Assembly: GCF_018332455.1 (NCBI RefSeq)
Contig: NZ_BOPZ01000010.1
Span: 42,003-106,002, forward strand
Direction: 5' to 3'
Length of the DNA stretch: 64,000 bases
Origin: Clostridium polyendosporum
GTDB lineage: Bacteria; Bacillota; Clostridia; Clostridiales; Clostridiaceae
In this document: piece by piece, positions 42,997-51,852 of the stretch
Position numbering within the stretch: position 1 is the stretch's first letter
How the letters are laid out: each line of letters starts with the position of its first letter
Notes under the pieces: model-generated
Database searches by the model: none
Told to the model about the DNA's origin: nothing
What the model saw: the letters and a program-made list of their open reading frames with translations, nothing else
Translations under genes and position numbers: made by a program

Positions 42997-43113
42997 AGAG
43001 CATTATAGAGAAATAATTAGTAAAAGAATAACTTAGGTGTTTTAAAGTTTCGTTTTAAATAAAAATTAGAATGTAGTAAGCTTCTAAGTACTTAAATTAT
43101 AAGGAGAAAAATT

Positions 43114-44796
43114 ATGAATAGAATATGGTGGAAAGAAGCAGTTGTTTATCAAATTTACCCAAAAAGTTTTTATGACAGCAACAATGATGGTATTGGGGAT
43201 ATAAAGGGAATTACTAAGAAACTTCCGTATTTAAAAGATCTGGGAGTAGATGTAGTATGGATTTGCCCTTTCTATAAATCCCCTATGAAAGACAATGGGT
43301 ATGATGTAGCTGATTATTATGCAATAGATCCAATGTTTGGCACTATGGACGATATGGATGAACTGTTAGAAAATGCAAGAGAGTATAATATTAAAATTTT
43401 GATAGACCTTGTATTAAATCATTCTTCCAGTGAGCATAAATGGTTTCAAGAAGCAATAAGTGATTCGAGTAGTTCTTATAGAGATTATTATATTTTTAAG
43501 AACCTAGATGGTGAGAAGCTTCCGACGAACTGGAGAAGTATTTTTGGTGGTTCTGTTTGGGAAAGATCAGAAGATAATAACTGTTATATGCATGTTTTTG
43601 ATAAATCCCAGCCAGATTTAAACTGGGAAAATCCAAAGTTAAGAGAAGAACTTTATGAAATGATTAATTATTGGCTGGATAAAGGTGTAGCCGGTTTTCG
43701 ACTTGATGCAATTACTTTTATAAAAAAGGATCAAAACTATCCATGTCTTCCAACCGATGGAGAGGATGGTTTAGTAGGTCTAGGATCTGTTTGTTTGAAT
43801 CAAAAAGGAATCGGAGTATTTTTAAAAGAATTAAAAGAAAAAACATATGGACGAATGGAGGCTATGACGGTTGCAGAAGCCCCAGGGGTTCCATATGAGC
43901 AATTAGATGAATATATTGGAGATGATGGGCATTTCTCAATGATATTTGATTTTAGCTATTCAGACTTAGATTTGAGTCCTGATGGTAATTGGTATCCTCA
44001 AACAGATTGGTCTGTCAAAGATTTGAAAGAAGCTATTTTTCATAGTCAATTAAGCATTCAAGATGTTGGCTGGGGAGCATTATATCTGGAAAATCATGAT
44101 CAGCCAAGAAGCATAGATAAATATTTTAGGGATGAAGACTGCAATAATAAAGAATTATCGTTTTACTTAGGTTCGGTATTAGCTACTATGTATTTCTTAT
44201 TACGTGGAACTCCTTTTATTTATCAAGGAGAAGAAATAGGTATGAGAAATTGTCCTTTCTCTTCGATTGACGAGTATAATGATGTTTCTTCAAAGGATCA
44301 ATTTGAACGCGCCATTTGTGCTGGAATCACACCAGAGGAAGCACTAAAAGTAGTATATCGAAGAAGCCGTGATAATGGTAGAACGCCAATGCAATGGAGT
44401 GATTGTGAAAATGGTGGATTTACGCATGGAAAACCATGGCTTAAAGTGAATCCCAATTATCGAGAAATTAATGTAAAAAATCAAATCAATGATGAGAATT
44501 CTCTATATCAATATTACAAAAAATTAATTAAGTTACGTAAGTCAATCTCCTATAAAGATGTCATCGTTTATGGTGCTATAGAACCTGCATTAAAAGAATA
44601 CGATAATATCGTTGCTTATAGTAGAAAACTGAATGACATTGAGATAACTGTTATTACAAATCTTTCAAGTAAACAATATAATATTCCGATAGAATATAAA
44701 GAGAATGTTTTATCTAATTATATGGATATTGATTATAATCAATCTAAAAAAGAGATAACATTAAGGCCATATGAGGCGGTTGTTCTGGTTAAGTAG
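43114..44796 (+). CDS. GH13 alpha-glucosidase (oligo-1,6-glucosidase / sucrase-type)
   Basis: A 560-residue cytoplasmic glycoside hydrolase. The start, WWKEAVVYQIYPKSFYDSNN, is that of the oligo-1,6-glucosidase/trehalose-6-phosphate hydrolase group. Catalytic residues are visible: nucleophile Asp198 (GFRLDAITF), acid/base Glu255 (TVAEAPG) and Asp329 (ENHDQPR). Many relatives have VGE at the acid/base; here it is VAE, as in some sucrose- or alpha-1,4-acting enzymes. QPDLNWENP and NGRTPMQWS are further GH13 blocks. There is no signal peptide. It would hydrolyse the imported alpha-glucoside inside the cell. AAGGAG precedes ATG 43114. Exact specificity cannot be told. Confidence 0.9.
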   Translation: MNRIWWKEAVVYQIYPKSFYDSNNDGIGDIKGITKKLPYLKDLGVDVVWICPFYKSPMKDNGYDVADYYAIDPMFGTMDDMDELLENAREYNIKILIDLVLNHSSSEHKWFQEAISDSSSSYRDYYIFKNLDGEKLPTNWRSIFGGSVWERSEDNNCYMHVFDKSQPDLNWENPKLREELYEMINYWLDKGVAGFRLDAITFIKKDQNYPCLPTDGEDGLVGLGSVCLNQKGIGVFLKELKEKTYGRMEAMTVAEAPGVPYEQLDEYIGDDGHFSMIFDFSYSDLDLSPDGNWYPQTDWSVKDLKEAIFHSQLSIQDVGWGALYLENHDQPRSIDKYFRDEDCNNKELSFYLGSVLATMYFLLRGTPFIYQGEEIGMRNCPFSSIDEYNDVSSKDQFERAICAGITPEEALKVVYRRSRDNGRTPMQWSDCENGGFTHGKPWLKVNPNYREINVKNQINDENSLYQYYKKLIKLRKSISYKDVIVYGAIEPALKEYDNIVAYSRKLNDIEITVITNLSSKQYNIPIEYKENVLSNYMDIDYNQSKKEITLRPYEAVVLVK

Positions 44797-45206
44797 TAGA
44801 TGAGGGAGTATAGAAAATCAATAAAACATGGTAGAAAGAAAGTAGTGTATATTTTTACTGATAGGGTAATAACAATACTGACAAAATAAGAGTGCATAAC
44901 CATGAAATTATATAGATTTATACCTATGCCAATTTATAAGGGTATACTTTTTAGAATTCTATTAAGTATATCCTTCTTAATAATTTCATAACACAAATTA
45001 TTAAGAAGAGATAAAAATGAAAAACTTTGTTATATGGAAAGTAAACAAGTTAAAGCAGTGAATTTATAATAGATCTACAGGAAAGTTTTTATTAAGTTTA
45101 CGTATTATGGACGAGAAATGCTGCAATATTAGTATCACTGCAACAGCTGGAGGTCATAATTAAAAACATAGTATTAAAGTACTATGTTTTTTAGGGGGGA
45201 TTAACT
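44797..45206 (+). other. Intergenic region before the histidine kinase
   Basis: About 400 bases with no recognisable gene. It includes an imperfect inverted repeat at about 44960-45010 (CTTCTTAATAATTT / AAATTATTAAGAAG) that may end the glucosidase transcript, and the terminator at 45163-45192. Confidence 0.4.
45163..45192 (+). terminator. Terminator or attenuator just before the histidine kinase
   Basis: AAAACATAGTA / TACTATGTTTT perfect 11-bp stem with T-run, ending two bases before the kinase ribosome site. Confidence 0.8.
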
Positions 45207-47567
45207 ATTTTCAAAAATAATAAATACAAAAGACAATATATTTTTCTTATTTGTTTTATTGGATTTTTTCTTTTATTTCCAAAAATTGTTCTCGCTCAGA
45301 GTACAGATCAAAAAAATGTGCTAATTTTAAATTCTTATGGAAGTGAAAATACTATTTTATCTGGATATGAATCAAAACAATGGACTGATGAAATTATATC
45401 TTCAATAAATGCACAGTTTGTAGATAGTAAAAAAAATATAAATTTAAAAATAGAATATATGGATTCAGGAGAAAGATCTTGGCCGCAATATTATGAGTTG
45501 TATAAATATAATTTTTCAGATACTAAATTTGATGCAATAGTTAGTTTAGATGACAATGCATTTTATTTTTTACTAAAGTACGGAGATAAGTTATTTCCAA
45601 ATACTCCTGTTGTATTTAGTGGCGTACAAAACTTTGATAAGTCTATACTTAGTAAGCACCCACTTTTTACAGGGATAGTAAAGAGTACTGATACTAAAAG
45701 CACTTTAGATATTGCTTTGAAGCTTCATCCTAATACTAAACAAATATTTGTAGTTGATAATAATATGGATAAGGAATCAAGGAAAGCGTTAGCTCCTTTA
45801 TATAAAGATAAAGTTAACATTTTATTTTATGATCAGAAGAATATTCTAAAAATTAAAGAAAAAATAAATAATCTACCTAAAGATACTGTTATTTATTTTG
45901 GTGGAACAGTTAAGGATGATAGGGGACAAGATATCCCCGTTCAGAAGAGCACAGAGTTTCTCTTTAAAGATATTGAAATACCTGTGTATTCTGTATACTA
46001 TATACAACTTAACAGAGAAAGTATTGGAGGAATGATTACTGATGGTACTAATTTAGGAAAAGAGGTATCTAAATTAGCTTTAAGAGTATTAGATGGTGAG
46101 AAACCATCTGATATTCCTGTTACTGAAGATTCAGCTCATAACTATGTATTTAATTATGATAAATTAAAACAATTTCATATTGACTTAAACGCCTTGCCTA
46201 AGGGGGCAGAGATAGTTAATCAGCCTTCTAAATTTTATAATATATCTAAAACACAAGTTTTGTATCTAATAACTGGTATTATATTTATTATTATACTGGC
46301 ACTAGCTTTTGTGATTGCTAATATATATAGACGTAAACTTGCTGAAAGATTATTATTGGATAGTGAGAGTTTGTTGTATGCAGTAATGGATTCCACTCCT
46401 AATATAATCTACATGAGAAGTCCTGAGGATAAATTTCTTAAGGCAAATAATACAGTTTTAAAATTATTAAACATTAGTGAAAAAGATTTTCAAAATAAAA
46501 GTATTGATGAATTAATTAATTTATCAATTCATGAAAAATATGTGTTAGCAAATTGGATGAATAAAGATGAGGAAGCATGGAAGACAGGCACTATGTATAG
46601 AAGTGAAGAAGTCGTACCAGATAAAAAAGAGAGTATTAATAGAGTTTATGATACATTAAGAATACCTCTATTTAATGATGATGGAACCCGTAGAGGATTA
46701 GTTTTATTTGGACTTGATATAACAGATCATAAGAACAATGAAGAAAATGCAAAGCGTATTCAAGAAATGATGCATTATGATAAGTTAAAAACCAATTTTT
46801 TCTCTAATATTTCTCATGAACTTAGAACACCATTAAATTTAATTTTTAGTGCTCTTCAAATTATAGAATTGAAAACTAGTGCATTTAATGAAGAACAAGA
46901 AAGTGTAGAAAAGTACATAAGTATAATGAGACAAAACTGCTATAGGCTTCTTAGAATCATAGGTAATCTTATTGACATAACAAAAATTGATGCTGGACAT
47001 TTTTTTACCCAGTCTTCCAACAATGATATAGTAAGTATAGTAGAAAACATTGTATTATCAGTTGTTGATTATGTTGAAAGTAAAGGTATTTCTATTATCT
47101 TTGATACAGAAATAGAGGAAAAAGTTATGGCATTTGATCCAGATGCCATGGAAAGAATCATCCTTAATTTGCTGTCAAATTCTATAAAATTTACCCCTAG
47201 TGGCGGAAGTATAGAAGTTAACATATACGATAAGGAGAACCGCATAGTTCTATCTGTCAAAGATACTGGATTAGGGATACCTACTGAAAAACAATCATCC
47301 ATATTTGAAAAATTTGTTCAGGTAGATAAGTCCTTATCTAGAAATAGAGAAGGAAGTGGAATAGGTCTCTCATTAGTTAAGGAATTAGTAGTTTTACATG
47401 ATGGGACTATAGAATTAGAAAGTGCTTTGGGTAAAGGAAGCGAGTTTAGAATAGAACTTCCTGTAAGATTGGTACATGAGGATAAAAACTTTAATGAACT
47501 TAATATCTATACAAGTGAAGATAAGGTAGAAAGGATCAAAATAGAGTTTTCGGATATATATAGTTAG
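45207..47567 (+). CDS. Hybrid-sensor histidine kinase with extracellular ABC-type binding domain; apparent ATT start
   Basis: The conserved frame opens at 45195 after a stop. It codes a signal peptide (KRQYIFLICFIGFFLLF, ending LAQ) that needs a start upstream of GTG 45318. No ATG, GTG or TTG exists there; ATT 45207 is seven bases from GGGGGG and is the best candidate. The 786-residue protein has an extracellular ABC-substrate-binding-like domain (about 35-330), one membrane helix (about 350-370), a PAS domain, HisKA with His537 (SNISHELRTPLN), and an HATPase domain (NLLSNSIKFTPSGG, DTGLGIP, GSGIGLSL). It probably senses a small ligand. No response regulator gene is adjacent. If ATT is not used, the gene is impaired. 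Confidence 0.75.
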   Translation: MFKNNKYKRQYIFLICFIGFFLLFPKIVLAQSTDQKNVLILNSYGSENTILSGYESKQWTDEIISSINAQFVDSKKNINLKIEYMDSGERSWPQYYELYKYNFSDTKFDAIVSLDDNAFYFLLKYGDKLFPNTPVVFSGVQNFDKSILSKHPLFTGIVKSTDTKSTLDIALKLHPNTKQIFVVDNNMDKESRKALAPLYKDKVNILFYDQKNILKIKEKINNLPKDTVIYFGGTVKDDRGQDIPVQKSTEFLFKDIEIPVYSVYYIQLNRESIGGMITDGTNLGKEVSKLALRVLDGEKPSDIPVTEDSAHNYVFNYDKLKQFHIDLNALPKGAEIVNQPSKFYNISKTQVLYLITGIIFIIILALAFVIANIYRRKLAERLLLDSESLLYAVMDSTPNIIYMRSPEDKFLKANNTVLKLLNISEKDFQNKSIDELINLSIHEKYVLANWMNKDEEAWKTGTMYRSEEVVPDKKESINRVYDTLRIPLFNDDGTRRGLVLFGLDITDHKNNEENAKRIQEMMHYDKLKTNFFSNISHELRTPLNLIFSALQIIELKTSAFNEEQESVEKYISIMRQNCYRLLRIIGNLIDITKIDAGHFFTQSSNNDIVSIVENIVLSVVDYVESKGISIIFDTEIEEKVMAFDPDAMERIILNLLSNSIKFTPSGGSIEVNIYDKENRIVLSVKDTGLGIPTEKQSSIFEKFVQVDKSLSRNREGSGIGLSLVKELVVLHDGTIELESALGKGSEFRIELPVRLVHEDKNFNELNIYTSEDKVERIKIEFSDIYS

Positions 47568-47597
47568 GAAAATTATAAAAAACATATTAATAACTAT

Positions 47598-47640
47598 AAA
47601 TGGGTGTTTTACCTAGAAAGGTTTTACATCCATTTTTTTC
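47598..47640 (+). terminator. Terminator after the histidine kinase
   Basis: ATGGGTGT and ACATCCAT pair, with an internal loop and ACC/GGT inner pairs, followed by seven T. Confidence 0.65.
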
Positions 47641-47728
47641 AATAAAATTTATCATAATACTATATGACGAGCATCATTCTCAAACTTGTGATAACTATTC
47701 TTAAGCTTTTTGAGAACTCACAATTGTA

Positions 47729-47790
47729 TTGACTGCTAAAAAATTAAGTCTTATAATATGACTATAGGGTCATGTGACTCGTGAGTCACA
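47729..47790 (+). promoter_or_regulatory. TetR gene promoter with two tandem palindromic operators
   Basis: TTGACT (47729-47734), 17 bases, TATAAT (47752-47757). TGACTATAGGGTCA (47759-47772) covers the start site. TGTGACTCGTGAGTCACA (47773-47790) is a perfect 18-bp palindrome directly after it. The arrangement predicts strong autorepression. Confidence 0.75.
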
Positions 47791-47854
47791 TAGCTGGAAC
47801 TTACACAAAAGTATAAAAGTTATGTTAATAAACAAAGGCACGAGGAGTGATAGG

Positions 47855-48496
47855 ATGCCAAAGGAAACATTTTTTAATCTTAATGAAGAAAAACAAGAGA
47901 AGATAATGAGAACTGCAATAAGTGAATTTTTAAATCAGGGTTTTGAAAAAGGTAATATAGGTGATATAGCAAAAAACGCTGGAGTTTCAAAAGGCAGCAT
48001 GTACCAGTACTTCGAGAATAAAAAGGAACTTTTCTTATTTTCAGTGCAGTGGTCTATGGAGTTTCTTATGAAAAGATACAATAAATATATGAACATTAAA
48101 GATAAAGATATTAATATTTTTGATCTCTTTTATCAAAACTCTAAGGAGATGTGGCTTAAATTAAGGGATGAAAGGGAAATTGTTATTTTTATTGAGGATG
48201 TATTTCTAGGTAAATACAGCAGCTTGACTGATGAATCTATGGCTTACATGATGAAGGTTTCAGATGAATATTTACTTAAACTGATTCAAGATGGCAAAAG
48301 TAATGGCTATATTAGAAAAGACATAGATGATAAAATACTTTCTCTTTTTATCACAGGAGTATCATTAAAAATTAAGGAGTACCTCATGAATAAAGCAAGG
48401 ACAGCTGGCGAGGACATTATAGATGAAGACTTTGAAGTATACGAGAGAGAAATTAAAGCTATGATTGAACTAATAAAAAATGGAATGGGGGCATAA
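47855..48496 (+). CDS. TetR/AcrR-family regulator
   Basis: A 213-residue repressor. The N-terminal helix-turn-helix reads EKQEKIMRTAISEFLNQGFE to KGSMYQYFENKKELFLF, a full match to the TetR signature. The remaining helical domain would bind a ligand, possibly a peptide or drug. ATG 47855 is preferred because GAGGAGTGAT lies just before; the in-frame start at 47774 lies inside the operator. It heads a unit with an ABC exporter (ATPase and FtsX-type permease), so it likely controls export-based resistance. Regulation is probably autogenous through the two palindromes. A decayed copy of its 5' part is at 37811-38044. Confidence 0.88.
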   Translation: MPKETFFNLNEEKQEKIMRTAISEFLNQGFEKGNIGDIAKNAGVSKGSMYQYFENKKELFLFSVQWSMEFLMKRYNKYMNIKDKDINIFDLFYQNSKEMWLKLRDEREIVIFIEDVFLGKYSSLTDESMAYMMKVSDEYLLKLIQDGKSNGYIRKDIDDKILSLFITGVSLKIKEYLMNKARTAGEDIIDEDFEVYEREIKAMIELIKNGMGA

Positions 48497-48626
48497 AGAT
48501 TAATAATCTTTATGTACTTTTAAGGGATGCAGGAGATGTAACAATTAATAATTGTTACGTGCTAATAAGAATGCGGGAGACTCAACAATTGATAATTGTT
48601 GAGTGCTAAAAAGGAATACAGGAGGG
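48494..48626 (+). repeat. Three tandem hairpin plus Shine-Dalgarno-like units
   Basis: Three units of about 43 bases. Hairpins: TAAAGATT-AAT-AATCTTTA (48494-48512), GTAACAATT-AAT-AATTGTTAC (48538-48558), CTCAACAATT-GAT-AATTGTTGAG (48581-48603). Each is followed by TACT/TGCT, an A-rich spacer and a GGAGA/GGAGG motif (ends 48536, 48580, 48626). Stems differ by paired changes, so structure rather than sequence is kept. Only the last site serves the ATPase gene. Confidence 0.75.
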
Positions 48627-48632
48627 AAATAA

Positions 48633-49331
48633 ATGTTTTTAAGGGTAGAGGGGTTAAAAAAGAGTTATAAAACTATGGAAGTTACTACGGAGGTTCTAAA
48701 GGGTGTTGGAATGAATCTTGATAAAGGTGAGATTGGAGTAATTCTTGGACCTTCAGGATCTGGTAAATCAACTTTAGTTAACATAATAGGGGGAATAGAT
48801 CGTAGTGATTCAGGTAAGGTATCAGTGGATGGCATAGAAGTTACTGGATTAAAGGATAATCAGCTTACAGATTATAGAAGAGAGCATATAGGCTTTATAT
48901 TTCAATTTTATAATCTAATACCTAATCTTACTGTGGGTGAAAATATTGAGGTGGTTTCTAACATCAGCAAGTCTCCTTTAGATACAGATGAGGTTTTAAA
49001 GGCAGTAGGAATGTTAGATAAGAAGTATAGATTCCCTAGGGAATTAAGCGGAGGGGAGCAGCAGAGGGTTTCTATAGCAAGAGCAGTAGTTAAAAATCCT
49101 AAATTGCTTTTATGTGATGAGCCAACAGGAGCGCTTGACTTTGTAACCTCTAGAGAAATTTTAAAGCTATTACAGCAGATTAATAAGGAGTTTGGCACAA
49201 CTATACTTATGATAACTCACAATACAGCCATAAGTGGCATGGCTAACAGGGTTTATAAGGTTAGAAGTGGAGAAATTGTAGATGAAGTAATCAATAAAAC
49301 AATTATCCCAGCAGAAAGGATTGAGTGGTAA
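48633..49331 (+). CDS. ABC exporter ATP-binding protein (MacB/LolD-type)
   Basis: A 232-residue ABC ATPase with Walker A GPSGSGKST (about residues 39-47), Q-loop FIFQFYNLIPNLT, signature LSGGEQQRVSIARA, Walker B LLLCDEPTGALD and switch ITHN. This is the MacB/LolD/FtsE-like group that works with FtsX-type permeases to move peptides or lipids, or to confer resistance to antimicrobial peptides. GGAGGG lies six bases before ATG 48633, at the end of the triple hairpin repeat. Its stop overlaps the permease start (TAATG). Expression should be governed by the TetR protein upstream. Confidence 0.9.
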   Translation: MFLRVEGLKKSYKTMEVTTEVLKGVGMNLDKGEIGVILGPSGSGKSTLVNIIGGIDRSDSGKVSVDGIEVTGLKDNQLTDYRREHIGFIFQFYNLIPNLTVGENIEVVSNISKSPLDTDEVLKAVGMLDKKYRFPRELSGGEQQRVSIARAVVKNPKLLLCDEPTGALDFVTSREILKLLQQINKEFGTTILMITHNTAISGMANRVYKVRSGEIVDEVINKTIIPAERIEW

Positions 49332-51574
49332 TGGTTATTAATAAAAAAATAAAGAGAACCATGATGGAAAGCAAGTCTCAATACTTGGGTTCATTAGTGC
49401 TCATTATTATTAGCTGTCTTCTTTATACCATGTTCAATCAACTTTCAAGTAATATGACTAATATAAAGACTTCCTTTGAAAAGAATTATGTACAGGAAGA
49501 TGCAAGCTTTATTGCTGATAAGAAGCTGAATAATATTAAAGATTTAGAATCAAAGTTCAATATGAGTATAGAAGAAACTAGGTCAATTGATTATTCCGTT
49601 TCTAAGGATAAAACTCTAAGGATATTTAGTGAAAATACAAAGGTTAATATACCTGCAATTATTGAGGGAAAAGAATTGAGTGGTAAGGATATTCTTATTG
49701 ATCCTGCCTATGCAAAAGCAAATGAGCTAAAAATTGGTGACAGTATAAAATTATATAATCAGAATCTTACAATCTCAGGATTTATGTCACTGCCAAATTA
49801 TATTTATCCAATAAAATCAGAGAGTGATTTATTGAACGATCCCAATGTCTTTGGAATAGCGGTAATCAGTAAAGATGATTTTAATAATATCAATAAGGGT
49901 AGCAGCTCTTATTCTATTAAATTTAATGGTGATAAAAACAGTGTAGATAGTAAAATAGCACAATTTAAAGATTACTTAAAAAGTGAAAATATAGTTATCT
50001 TTAAATGGACCAATATTAGTGAAAATCCAAGGGTAACCTATGTGGGTGCAAAGATCGATGGTATCAATAAAGTAAGTTCTTCGATGCCCGTAGCCATACT
50101 GCTTCTCACCTGTATACTAACAGGGATAGTTATGTGGAGAATGCTAAAAAGAGAGCCTGTAGTTATTGGAACTCTTTATGCATTAGGTTATAGGAAAAGA
50201 GAGATTATGAAGCATTATCTCATGTATCCATTATCCATTGCACTGGCAGGTGGAATAATAGGAACTATACTTGGGACTTTTACCTTAAGGCCTATGCTGA
50301 ACTTTATGGTAATGTATTTTAATATGCCAATAGATTCTGCAAGCTTTAGCATAAAGTATATTGTAATCAGTATATTGCTGCCAGTGATTTTTTTAAGTAT
50401 TTGCGGCTACTTTGTAGTAAATAAGGCACTTAAATGCTCTCCAGTGGAATTAATGAGAGGTGGAAAAGAAAAGGGTAAAGTTAGCTTTATTGAAAGAAAG
50501 CTAAAGCTTGATACACTTAAGTTTTCAACCAAATTTAAAGTAAGAGAGCAGCTTCGAAGCATACCACGAAGCATATTTCTTTTACTTGGGGTTGTTCTTG
50601 CAACAATGCTTTTACTTTATGGTTTTGCAGCAAAGAGTTCCATAGACTTTTTAATGAAGGATACTTATGAAAATGCATATAAGTATCAATACGAGTACGT
50701 GTTTAACGCTTTACAGCAGGGAACACCTTCAAAGGGGGAAGCTTTCTCAGTATCACCTTTTACATTGAAGTCAGATAACAAAACAGGTTTCTCTGTATAT
50801 GGAATCAGCACGGACTCTAAATATATTTCTCTTAAAGATAAATCAGGAACTAAGCTAAATACTGATAAGATTATTATTACAAAACCTCTGGCAGATAAGC
50901 TTAAGGTAAAGCCTCAAGATACAATCCAGGTTGTCAATAAACTTGATTCAAGAGAGTACAGCATAACTGTTGATAGTATAGCTGAAACTTACGTAGGGGA
51001 ATACATCTATATGTCACTTACAAAATTTAATGCTATGCTAAAATATCCCGTTAATAGCTATATGGGTTTATGGAGTAAGGATAAGCTTAGTATTCCTGAA
51101 AACAAGTTATTAAGAGCTGCAACCATTGATGACTTTAAAAAGGCTTTTGATTCTATGACTCAGCCAATGCAATATGCTGTAGGCACTATGTCCTTTATGT
51201 CTTTTATAATAGGACTTATAGTTATATATGTTGTAACTTCCTTAATTATAGAAGAAAATAAGGAAAGTATATCTCTTATGAAGGTTTTTGGATACAGAAA
51301 GAAGGAAGTATATTCACTTATATTAAACAGTTCCTCCTTTATAATTGTCATTGGATATATTATAGGAGTACCGATCCTTCTAGCATCCTTAAGTGCTATG
51401 TTTAATTCTATAACCAAGAGTATGAACTTTGCTTTTCCTGTGACTATAAGATATACCTATGTTTTGGTTGGGTTTTTAGTGATTTATATTACCTATGAGA
51501 TATCTAAGGTTTTAAGCAGAAAGAAGATCAATAAAATTTCTATGACTGAAGCTTTAAAGTCGGGGATGGAATAG
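49331..51574 (+). CDS. FtsX-type ABC exporter permease
   Basis: A 747-residue membrane protein. One N-terminal helix (SLVLIIISCLLYTMF) is followed by an extracytoplasmic domain (about 40-245). A cluster of helices around 255-370 ends in a coupling sequence (CSPVELMRGGKEKGK). A second pass has another helix, extracytoplasmic domain and three C-terminal helices ending KISMTEALKSGME. The duplicated FtsX layout is that of large FtsX-like exporters. ATG 49331 overlaps the ATPase stop; an in-frame GTG at 49325 also exists. The substrate is unknown. A perfect-palindrome terminator follows. Confidence 0.87.
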   Translation: MVINKKIKRTMMESKSQYLGSLVLIIISCLLYTMFNQLSSNMTNIKTSFEKNYVQEDASFIADKKLNNIKDLESKFNMSIEETRSIDYSVSKDKTLRIFSENTKVNIPAIIEGKELSGKDILIDPAYAKANELKIGDSIKLYNQNLTISGFMSLPNYIYPIKSESDLLNDPNVFGIAVISKDDFNNINKGSSSYSIKFNGDKNSVDSKIAQFKDYLKSENIVIFKWTNISENPRVTYVGAKIDGINKVSSSMPVAILLLTCILTGIVMWRMLKREPVVIGTLYALGYRKREIMKHYLMYPLSIALAGGIIGTILGTFTLRPMLNFMVMYFNMPIDSASFSIKYIVISILLPVIFLSICGYFVVNKALKCSPVELMRGGKEKGKVSFIERKLKLDTLKFSTKFKVREQLRSIPRSIFLLLGVVLATMLLLYGFAAKSSIDFLMKDTYENAYKYQYEYVFNALQQGTPSKGEAFSVSPFTLKSDNKTGFSVYGISTDSKYISLKDKSGTKLNTDKIIITKPLADKLKVKPQDTIQVVNKLDSREYSITVDSIAETYVGEYIYMSLTKFNAMLKYPVNSYMGLWSKDKLSIPENKLLRAATIDDFKKAFDSMTQPMQYAVGTMSFMSFIIGLIVIYVVTSLIIEENKESISLMKVFGYRKKEVYSLILNSSSFIIVIGYIIGVPILLASLSAMFNSITKSMNFAFPVTIRYTYVLVGFLVIYITYEISKVLSRKKINKISMTEALKSGME

Positions 51575-51628
51575 TATAAAAGTAAATTTGTATATTATAA
51601 ATTATGATTAGTTAAGTTAAGAAAGATT

Positions 51629-51658
51629 AAAGAACAGCATATGCTGTTCTTTTTTTTG
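51629..51658 (+). terminator. Terminator after the FtsX-type permease
   Basis: AAAGAACAGCAT / ATGCTGTTCTTT perfect 12-bp stem with a long T-run. The arms share AAAGAACAGC with the terminator at 27462. Confidence 0.9.
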
Positions 51659-51852
51659 AGATTTTTTATAAAAATACTAAGAAGAGTTTAGATTTTGTTT
51701 ATAATTAGTTTATAAAAAGTAGAGATATTTACTTTAAGATAGAAGTAAGGAAAGCTTTTCTAAGGATAAATAACTTTAATACTTAAACAATTCAGTTATG
51801 AAGTTGTATATCTATAAAATATTTAAATATTTTTAAAAGGAGATGAGGTAGG

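Noticed and set aside
45101..45164. Short protein-like stretch before the kinase terminator
   Set aside because: Two frames give plausible peptides, neither with start or recognisable family; not enough to call a relic.
47774..47854. Extended N-terminus of the TetR protein
   Set aside because: The segment is made of operator and leader DNA; a good ribosome site directly precedes ATG 47855.
48494..48626. CRISPR or simple tandem repeat
   Set aside because: Units are not identical; each is a different hairpin with a shared trailer, and there are no spacer-like unique segments.
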